Of a DNA stretch of 64,000 bases, positions 53,765-62,564 are shown piece by piece (positions within the stretch are counted from its first letter, which is position 1; each line of letters opens with the position of its first letter). The stretch comes from Paenibacillus sp. 1781tsa1 (GTDB lineage: Bacteria > Bacillota > Bacilli > Paenibacillales > Paenibacillaceae): NCBI RefSeq assembly GCF_024159265.1, contig NZ_JAMYWY010000001.1, positions 2,542,001-2,606,000 on the forward strand, written 5' to 3'. The notes beneath the pieces were generated by a model. It was not told the origin of the DNA and did no database searches. It saw only the letters and a list, made by a program, of their open reading frames with translations. The translations under genes were made by a program, and so were the position numbers.

Positions 53765-54040
53765 ATGGCAGGACGTATTTTAGTTACCCCAGAGCAGCTT
53801 GATCAGGTTTCCAACCAATTTAAACAAAGCGGTGAGCAAAGTCAGCAAATCGTATCAACATTGACTCAATCCATCACAAGCATGGAAGGACAATGGGAAG
53901 GTATGACAAAGCAACGCTTCTTCCAGGAGTTCCAAGAAGCTAGCAAACAAATGCAATCGTTCGTTCAAACGCTGAACAGCATCAGCGCTGAACTTACAGC
54001 TATTGCTAACAAATTCCGTACAGCTGACCAAGCTCGTTAA
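53765..54040 (+). CDS. esxA: WXG100 family type VII secretion protein EsxA
   Basis: 91 residues, standard length. The WxG turn is in SITSMEGQWEGMTKQRF, between two amphipathic helices. EsxA-type proteins are exported as dimers by EssC. ATG 53765 follows AAGGAGGAATTTACCA. It is preceded by a 186-base gap (a TATAGT box at 53707) and ends at a terminator, so it is probably expressed more strongly than its neighbours. Confidence 0.93.
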   Translation: MAGRILVTPEQLDQVSNQFKQSGEQSQQIVSTLTQSITSMEGQWEGMTKQRFFQEFQEASKQMQSFVQTLNSISAELTAIANKFRTADQAR

Positions 54041-54127
54041 TCTGCTTTACATAGATCAGGCCGATTTGAAGTCTGAATTCGCCCTGAATCATTGGCGGGT
54101 AGCAAGCTGAAGATGTACAACTACAGC

Positions 54128-54160
54128 AAAAACCGGGCGTTGTCACAACACCCGGTTTTT
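54128..54160 (+). terminator. Terminator after esxA
   Basis: AAAAACCGGG-GTTGT pairs with ACAACACCCGGTTTTT (one mismatch). Confidence 0.8.
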
Positions 54161-54198
54161 GTTGCAACTATGACACTAGGACAGAGAGAGGGATAAGC

Positions 54199-56274
54199 AT
54201 GTCTTTTCAACCGAATCCCGGGGATGAAGTGGTGATTAACGACATTGCCTATACGATTGGGCAGCATCCGGCTGCGCCGGGTCTAGCTTATGCCCAAGCC
54301 GGAAGGCAGGGGATTGTTTATCAGTTATTACCCCGAAATGGTTCCCTTCATGGGGCCAAAGCACTAAAAGTATTTTTTCCTAAATTCCGTATTCCGGCTA
54401 TGGTATATCAGTCTGAGCATATGGAGTCTTATAGTGAACTGCCAGGTTTGCAGGTATGCAAGCGTGATGTGCTCACTCCGGAAAGAAACGGAGCGCTCAT
54501 TGGAAAACATCCCGATCTGTTATATGCGGTGTTGATGCCATGGGTGCAAGGTCAGACCTGGTTCGATGTGATCAGTGATCAGAGACAGTTGACGGCTGAG
54601 GAGAGCCTGAAGCTGGCCAGAGCGCTTGCTGGGACGGGTTCGGCCATGGAACAACGTGGACTGGCTCATTGCGATATGTCCGCTCCCAATGTAATGATTC
54701 CGTTTTTTTCCGAAGTGGAGAACCTGGGGAAGGCGTCTGCGGTAGAACTTGTGGATGTCGAGCAGATGTACGGTTCCAAGATGGATCGTCCGGATGCCCT
54801 GCTTGCCGGGTCACCCGGTTATGCAGCCCATCGAACAGTGCACAGCGGTTTGTGGAGTTCATATGCTGACCGATTTGCCGGAGCTGTTATCATTGCTGAA
54901 ATGTTAAGCTGGTCGGACCCTGTGATTGTAGAGAAAGCGTGGGGCGAAAGTTATTTTGACCAGCATGAAATGCAAACGGTGAGTGAACGGTATTATGCGA
55001 TGCGGGAGTCCCTTGAGAAGCGTTGGGGTTCCAAACTGTCAGATCTGTTCATTCGAGCTTGGGAAAGTCACGATCTGAGCAGCTGTCCGACATTTGGTGA
55101 GTGGTATGTTGCATTGGCTGCGGTAGACGTGGATCAGGCCAATGCGGCGGCTGCTGCGACATCGGAAGAAGAAGCTGGCAATCCGTCCGAAGCGGATGGG
55201 AATCTGAAGGAGAGCTCAGAACCAGTAAGTGAACCAGTGAATACGCAAGCGGGGAACATTCCCCAAACGCCGCACTCTCCCGATCAGGAGGCGGTTGTGA
55301 ACCGTCTGTTCTTACAGGCAAGATCCTTGGAGGATGAAGATAAACCAGCTGCTGCACTGGAAGTGTATCGTTCGCTGTATCATTTCATTCCTCATAACAG
55401 CGCGATGCAGATGGAAGTGGAGGCTGCAATCAAGGAACTGGATGCCAAGCTTAATCCAAAAGAAGACACAGACAAGCCTGTACCTGTGCCATTCTACAGA
55501 TCCAAGAAGTTCATGATTTCTTCCGCTGTGCTTATTGTATTGCTGGCAGGTAGTGTTCCAACGGTCAAAATACTGGCCGATCAGGCAGAAGTGAAGCAGA
55601 AAGAACAGCAGGAAGCTACACGACTGGCAGAGGTCAAGGCTGCGGAAGAGGCTGAAGCTGCAAAGGCAGCTGCGATCAAGCAGCAGGAAGAGCAGGAGAA
55701 GCAAAAGGCCGCAGAAGCTGCAAAACTGGATGCTGAGGAAAAGAAAAAGCTCGCTGAAGCCAAACAGAAGGAAGCTGAAGCAAAGAAAAAAGAAGAAGAA
55801 CGCAAGGCATTACAGGCCAAGTATGACAAACAGGCGAAATATGAGGCTTATCTGGTGAAGCAGGAGCAGCAGAAGAAAGAAGCTGCCAAGAGAGCACAGC
55901 AGGAGAAGTACGATAAACAGGCAAAATATGAAGCTTATCTGGTCTGGAAAAAAGAGAATGATGCCAAGCTTGCAAAACAGGAAGCGGAGCGTAAAGCGGC
56001 AGCTGAAGTTAAACGTCAGCAGGAGATTGCTCAGAAAGCCGCGCTTAAGAAAAAGCGTGCCCAGAATGTGGTCACGTTGATTGCTCATTACAATAAAACG
56101 TATAACGCACAAAAAGGCAGAAAAATTGAAAATGCGGAAGCGTATGCCCGTGATTTCAAAACTCTATACAATACCGATGCTGCTTATTTTAAAGGTGTCG
56201 GCAAAGTGGCCGCTCGAATGAGTGCCATTAACAAATTCCTGAGCAACACCAGTTATACGTTGCCCAACTTATAA
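54199..56274 (+). CDS. Transmembrane Ser/Thr protein kinase with TolA-like coiled coil
   Basis: 691 residues. Kinase domain about 15-300: strand-3 Lys K57 (KALKVF), catalytic loop H157-C-D159-MSAP-N164, and metal Asp D186 in VDVE replacing DFG, so it looks active though diverged. A TPR-like stretch (about 365-415) precedes one membrane helix (about 440-458). Outside follows a Lys/Glu/Ala-rich coiled coil with a 29-residue repeat (KYDKQAKYEAYLV at 541 and 570) and a globular end. The layout matches EssB in outline (kinase fold, TM, exterior). vWA and PP2C genes follow. Confidence 0.82.
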   Translation: MSFQPNPGDEVVINDIAYTIGQHPAAPGLAYAQAGRQGIVYQLLPRNGSLHGAKALKVFFPKFRIPAMVYQSEHMESYSELPGLQVCKRDVLTPERNGALIGKHPDLLYAVLMPWVQGQTWFDVISDQRQLTAEESLKLARALAGTGSAMEQRGLAHCDMSAPNVMIPFFSEVENLGKASAVELVDVEQMYGSKMDRPDALLAGSPGYAAHRTVHSGLWSSYADRFAGAVIIAEMLSWSDPVIVEKAWGESYFDQHEMQTVSERYYAMRESLEKRWGSKLSDLFIRAWESHDLSSCPTFGEWYVALAAVDVDQANAAAAATSEEEAGNPSEADGNLKESSEPVSEPVNTQAGNIPQTPHSPDQEAVVNRLFLQARSLEDEDKPAAALEVYRSLYHFIPHNSAMQMEVEAAIKELDAKLNPKEDTDKPVPVPFYRSKKFMISSAVLIVLLAGSVPTVKILADQAEVKQKEQQEATRLAEVKAAEEAEAAKAAAIKQQEEQEKQKAAEAAKLDAEEKKKLAEAKQKEAEAKKKEEERKALQAKYDKQAKYEAYLVKQEQQKKEAAKRAQQEKYDKQAKYEAYLVWKKENDAKLAKQEAERKAAAEVKRQQEIAQKAALKKKRAQNVVTLIAHYNKTYNAQKGRKIENAEAYARDFKTLYNTDAAYFKGVGKVAARMSAINKFLSNTSYTLPNL

Positions 56275-56309
56275 AATAACACGTGAACGACGGAGGTGAC
56301 TCATCCTAG

Positions 56310-57062
56310 ATGAACTACACGATTCAAGCATCACAGCGTACACCTGCACTCATTATATATTTAATTGATATTAGCGCCTCCATGAATATGGTTCTGGAAA
56401 ATCGGCGGCGGATTGACGTCGTCTATGATGCCTTATCTCTCGCGATACGGCAAATGGTATTTCGGTCCACCAAGGGAAATCGTCTGACACCTCGCTATCG
56501 CATAGCCATATTGGCTTACAGCGATGATGTATATGACTTGTTGAACGGTATCAAAGGAATCGACGAGATCGCTGCAGTTGGATCTTTGCCAGACCTGACC
56601 CCAAAACGGTTCTCGGACTCGGCGAAGGCTTTCCTGCAGGCGGAAAAGATTCTCCAGGCCGAAATCCCGAATATGCAGGATTGTCCTGCGCCACTTGTGT
56701 GCCACATGACCGATGGGGTAGCCACAGGTGAAGATCCCGAGCCCATTGCGAAAAGAATCATGGGTATGAGTGTGCCTGATGGCAATGTGCTGGTGGAGAA
56801 TATTTTTATTTCGGATCATCTGCTGGAAGGGCCAATTGCTGAACCTAGAAGATGGAAGGGAATCTCTTCGGAAACAAATCTACAGGATGAGCATGGAGAA
56901 AAGCTGCGGAATATGTCATCCGTCCTGCCCGAAAGTTATCGGGAAATGCTTGTTGAAGCTGATTATTTGCTTGCACCCGGTGCACTCATGATGCTGCCAG
57001 GTACCTGTGCAGAATTGGTATCGATCGGGTTCCAGATGTCCGCTGCTACGCCTGTGAGATAG
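56310..57062 (+). CDS. TerY-like von Willebrand factor A domain protein
   Basis: 250 residues, single vWA domain. The MIDAS motif is D20-I-S-A-S24, with the later Asp in HMTDGVATGED. It resembles TerY-type vWA proteins found with kinases and PP2C phosphatases. Metal-dependent binding to a phosphorylated or other partner is the expected role. ATG 56310, with GGAGGTGA about ten bases upstream. It ends 10 bases before the phosphatase gene. Confidence 0.83.
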   Translation: MNYTIQASQRTPALIIYLIDISASMNMVLENRRRIDVVYDALSLAIRQMVFRSTKGNRLTPRYRIAILAYSDDVYDLLNGIKGIDEIAAVGSLPDLTPKRFSDSAKAFLQAEKILQAEIPNMQDCPAPLVCHMTDGVATGEDPEPIAKRIMGMSVPDGNVLVENIFISDHLLEGPIAEPRRWKGISSETNLQDEHGEKLRNMSSVLPESYREMLVEADYLLAPGALMMLPGTCAELVSIGFQMSAATPVR

Positions 57063-57072
57063 GAGGGGAATC

Positions 57073-57915
57073 ATGAGAGCAATGCGTTTGGCAACATTGT
57101 CTGCTGGAGATAAGGGGGGCCATGCCGAGCAGCGGCATGGCAACTTTCGCTATGTGAGTGTACAGACGGGAGAACAGCCACTAACCCGCTATCAGGGCAC
57201 ATTTAAGTGCAGATATGGTTATGGCAGAGCGGCTGAGACGGTACATCAGGGAGATACCGGACAGGACTTTGCTGCGGTACGTATGAAAGGAAATATCTGC
57301 AATTTTGTATTGTGTGATGGGGTAGGCATGAGTTACTTAGGCGATTTTGCAGCGCGTTTTCTGGGGAATGCTTTGCTGGATTGGTTGGAAACGACGCAAC
57401 ACCCGACAGAAGAGGGCGTGGAGCGTCTTCTCTATGATCTAACCCTTCCTGCATCTCAGCAATTGGAGAAATTACAGCCACTGGAAAGCTCACCATTGCT
57501 GCTGCGTGAAGTGTTGATGGAAAAGCGAAGTCGGGGCAGTCAGGCCATGTATGTGTGTGGACGGATTGAGCTTACGGGAGGCGGTCGCAAAAGTCGGGTG
57601 TGGCTTGCGTGGCAAGGAGATTCCCGTATTCGCCTGTGGCGTAATGGCCAGGAAGATTCTGAATTCTTTCAGACTCACTGCAAGACAAATGAGCGTTGGT
57701 CTACACTTGAAGGCTCTGTTGGTGGTAAGCCACACATCTACGAGACAAAAGGGTCCGCAAACGATTCATTGCGTCTTCAGTTATATACGGATGGATTAAA
57801 CGACTTGGATGCGATTCAGGCCTATGTCCCCGATGAACACATTCAGGTACTGCTGGATGCTACACATACCGGCGGTCTTGAAGATGATGCCGCTTTCATT
57901 GAGCTGGAATGGTGA
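57073..57915 (+). CDS. PP2C-family Ser/Thr phosphatase
   Basis: 280 residues. GDTGQDFAAVR and FVLCDGVGMSYLGDFAARFLGNAL are the PP2C metal motifs (the usual DGMGG here DGVGMS), with WQGDSRIRLWRNG and the final EDDAAFIELEW. It should reverse phosphorylation by the kinase encoded two genes upstream. ATG behind AGGAGGGGAATC. Kinase, vWA and PP2C together form a TerY-P-like triad. Confidence 0.85.
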   Translation: MRAMRLATLSAGDKGGHAEQRHGNFRYVSVQTGEQPLTRYQGTFKCRYGYGRAAETVHQGDTGQDFAAVRMKGNICNFVLCDGVGMSYLGDFAARFLGNALLDWLETTQHPTEEGVERLLYDLTLPASQQLEKLQPLESSPLLLREVLMEKRSRGSQAMYVCGRIELTGGGRKSRVWLAWQGDSRIRLWRNGQEDSEFFQTHCKTNERWSTLEGSVGGKPHIYETKGSANDSLRLQLYTDGLNDLDAIQAYVPDEHIQVLLDATHTGGLEDDAAFIELEW

Positions 57916-58101
57916 GCGCCGGATAGCAAGTTGTGGATCGATCCGAATGATGCTGTGACTTTGTTGAAGTCCAAACGTGAAAAAACTTGTTGGTGTTGAT
58001 TTAAAAGACACTCTTTTTGGGTAATCTTGTGAAGAATTGGCTAATGAAAGCTTGAACGTACATTCTTACATAATTGCTAAAATGAAGGAGTGGAATGGTT
58101 A

Positions 58102-58908
58102 ATGACACAACATAACGGCAAGTCACGGTTTCAAGGCAAGGTTGCGATTATTACTGGAGCAGGCTCCGGTATTGGGAAGGCTACTGCGGTTAAGCTGGCT
58201 AAAGAGGGTGCACATGTTGCATTGTTTGATCTGGTGAATGATCGGATCTCGGAAACCGAAGCAGAGATTAATGCGCAGCACCCGGGTGCGGCAAGAGCAT
58301 TTGATGTAGACATTTCCGACCCGGCACGTGTGGAAAAGGCTGTACTGGAAACCGTTGAGTTATTCGGCGGTTTGGATATCGTTTTTGCCAATGCGGGTAT
58401 TAACGGTGTATCGGCACCCATTGAGGAGATCCAGGTTGAAGATTGGCAGCAGATTATAACAACCAACCTGAACGGTACATTTTTCACCATTAAATATGCA
58501 TTGCCTCACGTGAAAAAACGGGGTGGCGGCAGTATCATCATCACGAGTTCGATTAATGGCAATCAACGTTTCTCAAGCTTTGGCATGTCGGCGTACAGCA
58601 CGTCCAAGGCAGGGCAGGTTGCTTTTGCCAAGATGGCTGCACTTGAGCTGGCGAAGTTCAAGATACGTGTGAACGTGATCTGCCCAGGCGCGATTGCGAC
58701 GAATATCGATCAAAGTACGGTCAAAACGGATGATCTGCAACAGATCATTATTCCGATGGAGTTCCCGGAAGGACAGCAGCCGCTTGCAGACGGGCCGGGT
58801 CAGCCGGAACATGTTGCCGATCTGGTAAGCTTCCTCGCCTCGTCCGAATCCAGACATATTACCGGAGCAGAGATCGTCATTGATGGCGCCGAGTCATTGC
58901 TCAGCTGA
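58102..58908 (+). CDS. Short-chain dehydrogenase/reductase
   Basis: 268 residues, classical SDR. TGAGSGIGKAT binds the cofactor, NAGI and YSTSK with its Tyr/Lys form the active site, and TGAEIVIDGAESLL is the usual C-terminus. Substrate not predictable. ATG 58102 with AAGGAG eleven bases upstream. Its own promoter is likely in the 186-base gap after the phosphatase gene; it probably does not belong to the type VII locus. Confidence 0.88.
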   Translation: MTQHNGKSRFQGKVAIITGAGSGIGKATAVKLAKEGAHVALFDLVNDRISETEAEINAQHPGAARAFDVDISDPARVEKAVLETVELFGGLDIVFANAGINGVSAPIEEIQVEDWQQIITTNLNGTFFTIKYALPHVKKRGGGSIIITSSINGNQRFSSFGMSAYSTSKAGQVAFAKMAALELAKFKIRVNVICPGAIATNIDQSTVKTDDLQQIIIPMEFPEGQQPLADGPGQPEHVADLVSFLASSESRHITGAEIVIDGAESLLS

Positions 58909-58968
58909 GTGAGCATTCGGGATAATTTTCATTTTTACTAAGGCGTGTCTTAGGGTGTGTCTGCGATA

Positions 58969-58993
58969 GTCGTTCCTCTGGAACGGCTTTTTT
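58969..58993 (+). terminator. Terminator after the SDR gene
   Basis: GTCGTTCC, loop TCT, GGAACGGC, then seven T. Confidence 0.85.
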
Positions 58994-59061
58994 TGTTATA
59001 ATGCTAACATTCGAATAGAGATACTGAAGAGCAGTAGGGTACATTCATTAGGAGCGATCAT

Positions 59062-61581
59062 ATGCAGATAGAGTTACCGATACAAGAGATTCTTCCTGAA
59101 TTAAGACAGTTATTTCGGGATCAAGATACAGGTGTGTTAATTGCAGAACCGGGGGCGGGTAAAACGACTGTTGTACCGCTGGCTTTACTGGATGAGCCGT
59201 GGGTTGCAGGACGGAAAATCATCATGCTGGAACCCCGAAGACTCGCCGCGCGTTCGGCTGCATCGAGACTGGCAGCTACGCTTGGGGAAAAAGCGGGACA
59301 GACTGTAGGATATCGTGTACGCATGGATACCCGGGTGAGTCAGGCGACACGTATTGAAGTTGTAACGGAAGGGGTATTGACCCGGATATTGCAGCAGGAT
59401 CAAGGACTTGAGGACACGGCGATGATTATATTCGATGAATTCCATGAGCGTCACCTACACGGGGACTTGGGTTTGGCTCTGGCATTGGAATCCCGAGCGA
59501 TGTTACGACCGGATCTGAAACTGCTGGTGATGTCGGCGACCCTTGATCCTGTCCCGGTCTGTGCATTGCTTGGCGAAGGTACAAGATCGATTCATTGTCC
59601 GGGACGTACGTTTCCGGTGGAAACACGATATGTGCCAAGACCGGCAGCCATGCCACTGGAACAGTTCACGGCTCAGATGGTGAAGAGGGCATTAGCCGAA
59701 CAGGAGGGAGACGTGCTTGTTTTTCTTCCTGGCGCAAAAGAGATACATCGTACAGAACGGGAGTTAGCAAATAGTTTTCTCCCTGGACATGTGAAAATTC
59801 ATTCCCTGTATGGCAGTATGCCGGTGGAACAACAGGATGAGGCCATACGTCCTGCGGCTGAGGGCACGCGCAAAGTTGTACTGTCCACCTCCATTGCGGA
59901 ATCCAGTCTCACCCTCGCTGGAGTGAAGATTGTGGTAGATGCAGGGCTGAGTCGTGCATCGGCATTCTCGCCACGCACGGGCATGAGCCGGCTTGTTACC
60001 CTCCCGGTGTCCAAGGCGTCAGCCGATCAACGGCGGGGTCGTGCAGGGCGAATTGCCCCAGGGGTGTGTTACCGGCTATGGAGCGAGGAGGTTCATGGGG
60101 GGCTGCCTGAGGCAGTTCGCCCGGAGATCACCTCCGCGGATCTTGCGCCGCTGGCGCTGGAGCTTGCCGTCTGGGGTGTCAAGTCCCCAGCAGAGCTGCA
60201 ATGGCTGGAAACCCCGCCTGACGCCGCCTACGGCCAGGCACAGGCGCTGCTGCGCCAGCTGGGCGGCCTGGATGACGCAGGCCGCATCACGCCCTTCGGG
60301 CGGCGGATGAACACGCTTGGCGTGCATCCGCGACTGGCCAGCATGTTGCTCCGCGCGGCGGAGCTTGGGCTGGCCAGCTACGCCAGCATGCTGGCGGCAC
60401 TGCTGCAGGAGCCTGCTGGCCTCCGCGGCAGTGGCAGTGCAGGCGCGGGCACGGACCTCCGCCCGCGCGTAGAGGCGCTGCTGACCGCGGACAGCAGCGA
60501 CATGCCGCAAGCGGCAGCGGCTGTCGCAGACGGCGCGGCCGTGCGGCGCATGCTCCAGGAGAGCCGCCAGCTGCGCTCGGCGCTCGGCCCGGCGGCCGAT
60601 CCGGTGCGGCCGGATGAAGACAGCTGCGGATTGCTGTTGTCCTTCGCCTATCCGGACCGGATCGGGCAACGCCGGGAGGACGGCCGCTATCTGCTGAGCA
60701 GCGGCCGCGGCGTACGGCTCACAGCGACAGAATCGCTGAGCCGTTCAGCGTATCTGGTCGCAGCCGAGGCAGACGACCAGGGCGCAGATGCACGCATCCT
60801 GCTGGCTGCGCCGTTGCAGGAGCAGACATTGTTACAGGCAGGTCAGCACCTGCTGCACCATGAAGTGCAAGTGGCCTGGGATTCCAATACCCGCAGCGTG
60901 CGAGCCCATAAGAGACTTCGTATTGGAGCACTTGTGATGAAAGAGAGCAGTATTACACAACCACCTGGAGATCAGGTGCTGGAAGCACTGTTGGCCGGAA
61001 TTCGGATGGAAGGGCTGGATTGTCTGCCTTGGACCAAAACATCCAGACAACTTGCGGACAGGATGCGGTTTCTGCATCTCCATCTACCTGAGTGGCCCGA
61101 CCTGATCGAAGATGATCTGACCGAAGAGTTGGCTGAGCATCTTACACCTTATCTGACAGGCATGCGATCGGCAGCCGACCTCAAGAGATTGTCGATGCAA
61201 GATGTATTGCTTGGTGGTCTGAGCTGGGGGCAACGACAACAACTGGACGATGAAGCTCCAACGCATATACAGGTACCCAGTGGATCGCGTATTCCCGTGG
61301 ACTACAGCCGTCCCGAGGCTCCTGCTCTGGCGGTGAGATTACAGGAGATGTTTGGACAACAGGAGACACCACGTATAGCTGGTGGGCGAGTCCCAGTGAC
61401 CATCCACCTGTTATCGCCGGCTCAGCGACCTGTACAGGTCACACGAGATTTGGCCAATTTCTGGCGTGAGACCTACTTTGACGTCAAAAAAGATCTGAAA
61501 GGACGTTATCCGAAGCATTACTGGCCGGATAATCCACTTGAAGCAGTGGCCACCAATCGGGCCAAACCACGGGGGAAATAG
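59062..61581 (+). CDS. hrpB: ATP-dependent helicase HrpB
   Basis: 839 residues, the full HrpB length. DEAH/RHA helicase motifs: I GAGKTT, II FDEFHER, III SATLD, VI QRRGRAGR, then the HrpB-specific C-terminal domain (LWSEEVH..., ending with YFDVKKDLKGRYPKHYWPDNP). RNA helicase of unclear duty. ATG after TTAGGAGCGATCAT. The coding stretch 60150-60840 is far richer in G+C than the rest of the gene and window, with third positions almost all G or C. Confidence 0.95.
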   Translation: MQIELPIQEILPELRQLFRDQDTGVLIAEPGAGKTTVVPLALLDEPWVAGRKIIMLEPRRLAARSAASRLAATLGEKAGQTVGYRVRMDTRVSQATRIEVVTEGVLTRILQQDQGLEDTAMIIFDEFHERHLHGDLGLALALESRAMLRPDLKLLVMSATLDPVPVCALLGEGTRSIHCPGRTFPVETRYVPRPAAMPLEQFTAQMVKRALAEQEGDVLVFLPGAKEIHRTERELANSFLPGHVKIHSLYGSMPVEQQDEAIRPAAEGTRKVVLSTSIAESSLTLAGVKIVVDAGLSRASAFSPRTGMSRLVTLPVSKASADQRRGRAGRIAPGVCYRLWSEEVHGGLPEAVRPEITSADLAPLALELAVWGVKSPAELQWLETPPDAAYGQAQALLRQLGGLDDAGRITPFGRRMNTLGVHPRLASMLLRAAELGLASYASMLAALLQEPAGLRGSGSAGAGTDLRPRVEALLTADSSDMPQAAAAVADGAAVRRMLQESRQLRSALGPAADPVRPDEDSCGLLLSFAYPDRIGQRREDGRYLLSSGRGVRLTATESLSRSAYLVAAEADDQGADARILLAAPLQEQTLLQAGQHLLHHEVQVAWDSNTRSVRAHKRLRIGALVMKESSITQPPGDQVLEALLAGIRMEGLDCLPWTKTSRQLADRMRFLHLHLPEWPDLIEDDLTEELAEHLTPYLTGMRSAADLKRLSMQDVLLGGLSWGQRQQLDDEAPTHIQVPSGSRIPVDYSRPEAPALAVRLQEMFGQQETPRIAGGRVPVTIHLLSPAQRPVQVTRDLANFWRETYFDVKKDLKGRYPKHYWPDNPLEAVATNRAKPRGK

Positions 61582-61762
61582 CTCGATGACTTCGTTTTTT
61601 CAGATATCAACGACTAGGTTGGCAAAGGGCGCGTTATCAGGGTTAGAATCTGCGATACAACGGTCTGTTTTGTAACAGATCGAATCATTCTCTACTTCCA
61701 AGATCTAACCAGGACGTGTCTCCAAACTCGCGTAAGTGCATATTTTACTGCCTTTGCGCCCA

Positions 61763-61868
61763 ATGCTACTTCACTTTATCTTTTGTCCTATGTTACGTCA
61801 CTTTTCCTTTTAGCCCCATGATACGTCACTTTGCATTTTCGACTGCTGCGTCATTTTCGCTTGGCGTG
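61763..61868 (+). repeat. Imperfect tandem repeat, about 27-base period
   Basis: Four units start at 61763, 61790, 61818 and 61843; each has the core TACGTCACTTT followed by a C/T-rich stretch (ATGCTACTTCACTTTATC, ATGTTACGTCACTTTTCC, ATGATACGTCACTTTGCA, CTGCTGCGTCATTTTCGC). Confidence 0.7.
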
Positions 61869-62010
61869 CCTCGGTTCGCTTACGGCAAACTTCTGGCATG
61901 GAATGAAAATTCAGCGAAATCTGCTTCTTTAGAGGTTAAGGGCACGTCCCAGAGCGTGTCTTCAACCCTAGGGAAAGTCGGAGCATAAATGGACGTGCGT
62001 AGAGCCAAAC

Positions 62011-62119
62011 AACATGGAGCGGAGCGCTAACGAATCTGTGAAGTCTTATTCAGCGATTTGAAGTGCCTGCAGCAATCTAAGGAATCTGAAACACGCTATA
62101 TTCGAATAAACAGTCATTT
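62011..62119 (+). repeat. Direct repeat, copy 1 (about 110 bp)
   Basis: Begins AACATGGAGCGGAGCGCTAAC and ends ATAAACAGTCATTT. It matches 62355-62465 over its length with scattered changes; TCTAAGGAATCTGAAACACG is identical in both. Confidence 0.8.
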
Positions 62120-62354
62120 AGAGCGTATTTTTCGGGTGATTTTGATCAATAACGTGTCTCATGTTCGTTACAAAATAAAATGAGGACCGAAAGGCTAAAT
62201 AAGACGTCCTCGGTTCCTTAGAAAATCTCTGTAGAATATCTCTGTAGAATATCCCTTAGAAAATCTCCAGAAAAAGTTGTCTTGAAAATCACCAGGAATA
62301 CACAGCCCATACGTCAATATGATTTGGCCCTGACATTCTTCAACGTATCACCAG

Positions 62355-62465
62355 AACATGGATTGGAGCGCTAACAAACCTGTGACGTCTTATTCAGTGA
62401 TTTGAAGCGTTCGCAGCACTCTAAGGAATCTGAAACACGCTATAGTTGAATAACCAAGCATTCAT
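62355..62465 (+). repeat. Direct repeat, copy 2 (about 110 bp)
   Basis: Second copy, 344 bases after the first, with GGAGCGCTAAC, GTCTTATTCAG, GATTTGAAG and TCTAAGGAATCTGAAACACG shared. Confidence 0.8.
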
Positions 62466-62498
62466 TGCTATTAACACATACGATATTGCCTTGCAAGC

Positions 62499-62523
62499 GT
62501 TTGAAAGAAAACGAGGCGGGTAA
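62499..62523 (+). promoter_or_regulatory. Sigma-B-like promoter of the YflT-type stress gene
   Basis: GTTTGA (62499-62504), 13-base spacer, GGGTAA (62518-62523), close to the consensus GTTTAA-N12/14-GGGTAT. It lies 42 bases before a gene of the general-stress type. Confidence 0.6.
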
Positions 62524-62564
62524 TAACATAGCGAACCACTCAATAAGATGAGGAGGGATTCATT

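Larger units (their letters stand above)
61582..62564. other. Noncoding 983-base region with repeats
   Basis: No convincing gene. It starts with an inverted repeat CGGTCTGTT/AACAGATCG (near 61661), then a roughly 27-base tandem repeat, two 110-base direct repeats, and a doubled ATCTCTGTAGAAT near 62224. A sigma-B-like promoter closes it. Confidence 0.7.

Noticed and set aside
47135..57915. Toxin or LXG effector in the type VII locus
   Set aside because: No LXG protein, nuclease domain or immunity gene was seen; downstream genes are regulatory (kinase, vWA, PP2C).
61716..61988. 90-codon open frame (+) in the repeat region
   Set aside because: It covers the 27-base tandem repeat and continues into unrelated sequence; no ribosome site and unusual composition, so probably chance.
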